13,721 bases of DNA from Acidobacteriaceae bacterium. GTDB lineage: Bacteria > Acidobacteriota > Terriglobia > Terriglobales > Acidobacteriaceae. Each line of letters begins with the position of its first letter. Within the stretch, counting starts at the first letter, position 1. Shown one piece after another: positions 12,294-13,721 of the stretch. The notes below the pieces were generated by a model that ran no database searches, was not told the DNA's origin, and saw only the letters and a program-made list of their open reading frames with translations. The position numbers and the translations under genes were made by a program. Location: the NCBI GenBank assembly GCA_009781125.1, contig WQYS01000029.1, forward strand, positions 1 to 13,721. Direction: 5' to 3'.

Positions 12294-12411
12294 GGGTGCC
12301 CCACTCATGCGCGGCATCATCGCGCATGAGTGGGATCGAACTAATCCATACCTGCGCCGATCCCACTCATGCCACGATAAAAGTCGCCGCGGCGACCATG
12401 AATAGGCACCC
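12294..12411. repeat. Structured dispersed repeat, copy C
   Basis: The element opens with GGGTGCCCC (12294-12302) and closes with GGCACCC (12405-12411). Its first half is a perfect 14-bp stem, CCCACTCATGCGCG at 12300-12313 with 12321-12334, around a 7-base loop. Its second half resembles copy B (TCCCACTCATGCCACGATAA against CCCCACCCATGCCGCGATAA). It fills the spacer between the converging trpF and E2 genes and could act there as a two-way terminator, although no T-run is present. Confidence 0.75.
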
Positions 12412-12433
12412 AGATTAGCAACTGAGGCAGCCG

Positions 12434-13721
12434 TCATCCGATCTCTTCGGACCAGTTCTCCAGATAGGCCTTGAAGTCGGCCATGAACTTGCCAGCGTCG
12501 GCTCCATCGACGATACGGTGATCGAAGGCCAGCGAGAAGTGCTCCATCGAGCGGATGGCGATGGAATCATTGCCGTCCTTGTCGGTGATGACCGCAGCCT
12601 CTTTGTTCAACCCGCCGATGCCGAGGATGGCGCTCTGCGGCTGATTGATAATCGGCAGCCCGAACAGGTCGCCGAAGACGCCCGAGTTGGTCAGCGTAAA
12701 CGTGCCTCCCGATACCTCGTCGGGGGAGAGCTTCTTGGCGCGGGCGCGCTCGGCCACGTCGGCGATGGCGCGAGCCGTGCCCAGAAAATTCTTCTCCTCG
12801 GCCTGCTTGATGACCGGAACGATCAGTCCCCAGTCCAGCGCCACGGCGATGCCGATGTTGATGTTCCTGTTGTAGCGGATCGAGCTGCCCTCAACCACGG
12901 CGTTCACAATCGGATACTTGCACAGCGTGACGATGGCCGCGCGCGTGATAAACGGCATGTAGGTCAGTTTGACGCCGTTGCGCTGCTCGTACTTCGACTT
13001 CTCGCGCTCGCGCAGGCGCACGATGCGCGTCATATCGACCTTGATGACGGTGTAGACATGTGGGCTGATGCGCTTGGACTCGACCATGCGCTCGGCGATG
13101 ATGGAGCGCATCTTGGTCATGGGCACAACCTCGCCGGGCAGCGGCGCGGCCACAGCAGCCGGAGCCGCAGCGGGCGCGGCCTTTGCGCCTCCCAGGTAGC
13201 CGAGGATGTCGTCCCGCGTGATGCGGCCTGCTGATCCTGTGCCTCGCACCTTGCTGAGATCGACGTTATTTTCCTTGGCAATCTTGCGAACCAGTGGCGA
13301 TGTGCGCGCCTGCAAAACAGAGGCAGCGGCCGGAGTTGCCGGAACCGTCGGAGCCGCAGCAGGTGCTGGCGCAGCAGCCGGAGCAGCCACGACCTTCGCA
13401 GCCGTGCCAGATGTTCCGCTTGTTCCGCCGATGATCGCAACCACCGAATTGACCGTAACTGTCTGGCCCTCAGAAACTTTGATCTCCGTAAGAACACCGG
13501 CGGCAGGCGAGGGAATTTCAGCATCAACCTTGTCAGTCGATATCTCGAAGATCGGCTCGTCGCGCTGAACCGAGTCGCCAACTTTCTTCAGCCACTTGGT
13601 CAGCGTGCCTTCGGTGATGGACTCGCCCATCTGCGGCATCAGCACCTCGATGCCCATTCCCGCAGCGAGCCGCGCTTCCGGCTTCGCGTCCGCCGCAGGA
13701 GCCGCCTCGGCTTTCGCCGCT
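12434..13721 (-). CDS. Dihydrolipoamide acyltransferase (E2) of a 2-oxoacid dehydrogenase complex, 5' end beyond window
   Basis: The E2 core transfers acyl groups from lipoyl-lysine to CoA. From ATG 13657 the order is: lipoyl domain (VLMPQMGESITEGT at 5-18, lipoyl Lys43 in STDKVDAEIPSP), an Ala/Pro-rich linker (about 80-112), an E3-binding domain (TSPLVRKIAKENNVDLSKV, then GTGSAGRITRDDIL), and the catalytic domain ending in DHRIVDG with His380 and Asp384. The frame does not begin at 13657: it stays open for 21 more codons to the window edge, reading an Ala/Pro/Glu-rich linker (AAKAEAAPAADAKPEA). This implies another lipoyl domain upstream, so the gene is partial, with 428 residues visible. 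It could serve the pyruvate, 2-oxoglutarate or branched-chain complex. The MPQMGESITEG lipoyl and MTKMRSIIAERM motifs do not settle which, so no symbol is given. Confidence 0.92.
   Translation of the reverse strand, partial: AAKAEAAPAADAKPEARLAAGMGIEVLMPQMGESITEGTLTKWLKKVGDSVQRDEPIFEISTDKVDAEIPSPAAGVLTEIKVSEGQTVTVNSVVAIIGGTSGTSGTAAKVVAAPAAAPAPAAAPTVPATPAAASVLQARTSPLVRKIAKENNVDLSKVRGTGSAGRITRDDILGYLGGAKAAPAAAPAAVAAPLPGEVVPMTKMRSIIAERMVESKRISPHVYTVIKVDMTRIVRLREREKSKYEQRNGVKLTYMPFITRAAIVTLCKYPIVNAVVEGSSIRYNRNINIGIAVALDWGLIVPVIKQAEEKNFLGTARAIADVAERARAKKLSPDEVSGGTFTLTNSGVFGDLFGLPIINQPQSAILGIGGLNKEAAVITDKDGNDSIAIRSMEHFSLAFDHRIVDGADAGKFMADFKAYLENWSEEIG

Noticed and set aside
8055..12411. CRISPR array from the repeated GGGTGCCCCA elements
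   Set aside because: Copies are far apart, differ in length and arm sequence, and lack regular spacers; there are no cas genes.

Overview
The window looks like chromosomal DNA of an acidobacterium, probably a Terriglobia/Acidobacteriaceae member. That placement is an inference from the roughly 60-65% G+C housekeeping genes, the style of the proteins, and short dispersed hairpin repeats beginning GGGTGCCCCA of a kind I associate with that group. No rRNA or marker gene is present to prove it. Most of the window is ordinary metabolism. One 1.6-kb patch (about 1286-2836) is clearly accessory.

Left part, plus strand: a YraN/UPF0102 nuclease-fold protein (246-707) and a one-pass membrane protein of unknown function (785-1273). 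Next is a wrecked M24 Xaa-Pro peptidase gene of which only the first ~40 and last ~50 codons survive (1286-1566). Directly behind it sits an AT-rich newcomer (1637-2836). It encodes a 399-residue protein with a nucleoside 2-deoxyribosyltransferase-like Rossmann domain, a probable ATP-cone, a predicted coiled coil and an unrecognised C-terminal module. This is the best candidate in the window for an undescribed system: a nucleotide-sensing, possibly anti-phage, single-gene device.

Minus strand, 2859-5389: a compact cofactor operon nadC-birA-coaX (NAD, biotinylation, CoA). Diverging from it is an exported two-repeat retropepsin-like protein (5494-6495). Its 3' end overlaps tail-to-tail with an XRE regulator (6461-6718) that is translationally coupled to a four-helix membrane protein (6715-7140). 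Their promoter (7171-7198) is overlain by two near-identical 15-bp direct repeats, which look like an operator.

7357-10159, minus strand: the two subunits of a 3-oxoacid CoA-transferase, pushed apart by a 196-bp structured repeat, then aldose 1-epimerase (galM) carrying an in-frame 54-bp tandem duplication. Right part: an exported SGNH/GDSL esterase (10317-11549) and a stand-alone trpF (11609-12283) on plus. A lipoyl-bearing E2 acyltransferase on minus runs off the right edge (12434 to the end). GGGTGCCCCA-type repeat elements lie at 8055-8250, 8991-9034 and 12294-12411, and a different 14-bp palindrome at 7285-7323. I saw no tRNA, rRNA, CRISPR array, transposase or integrase.
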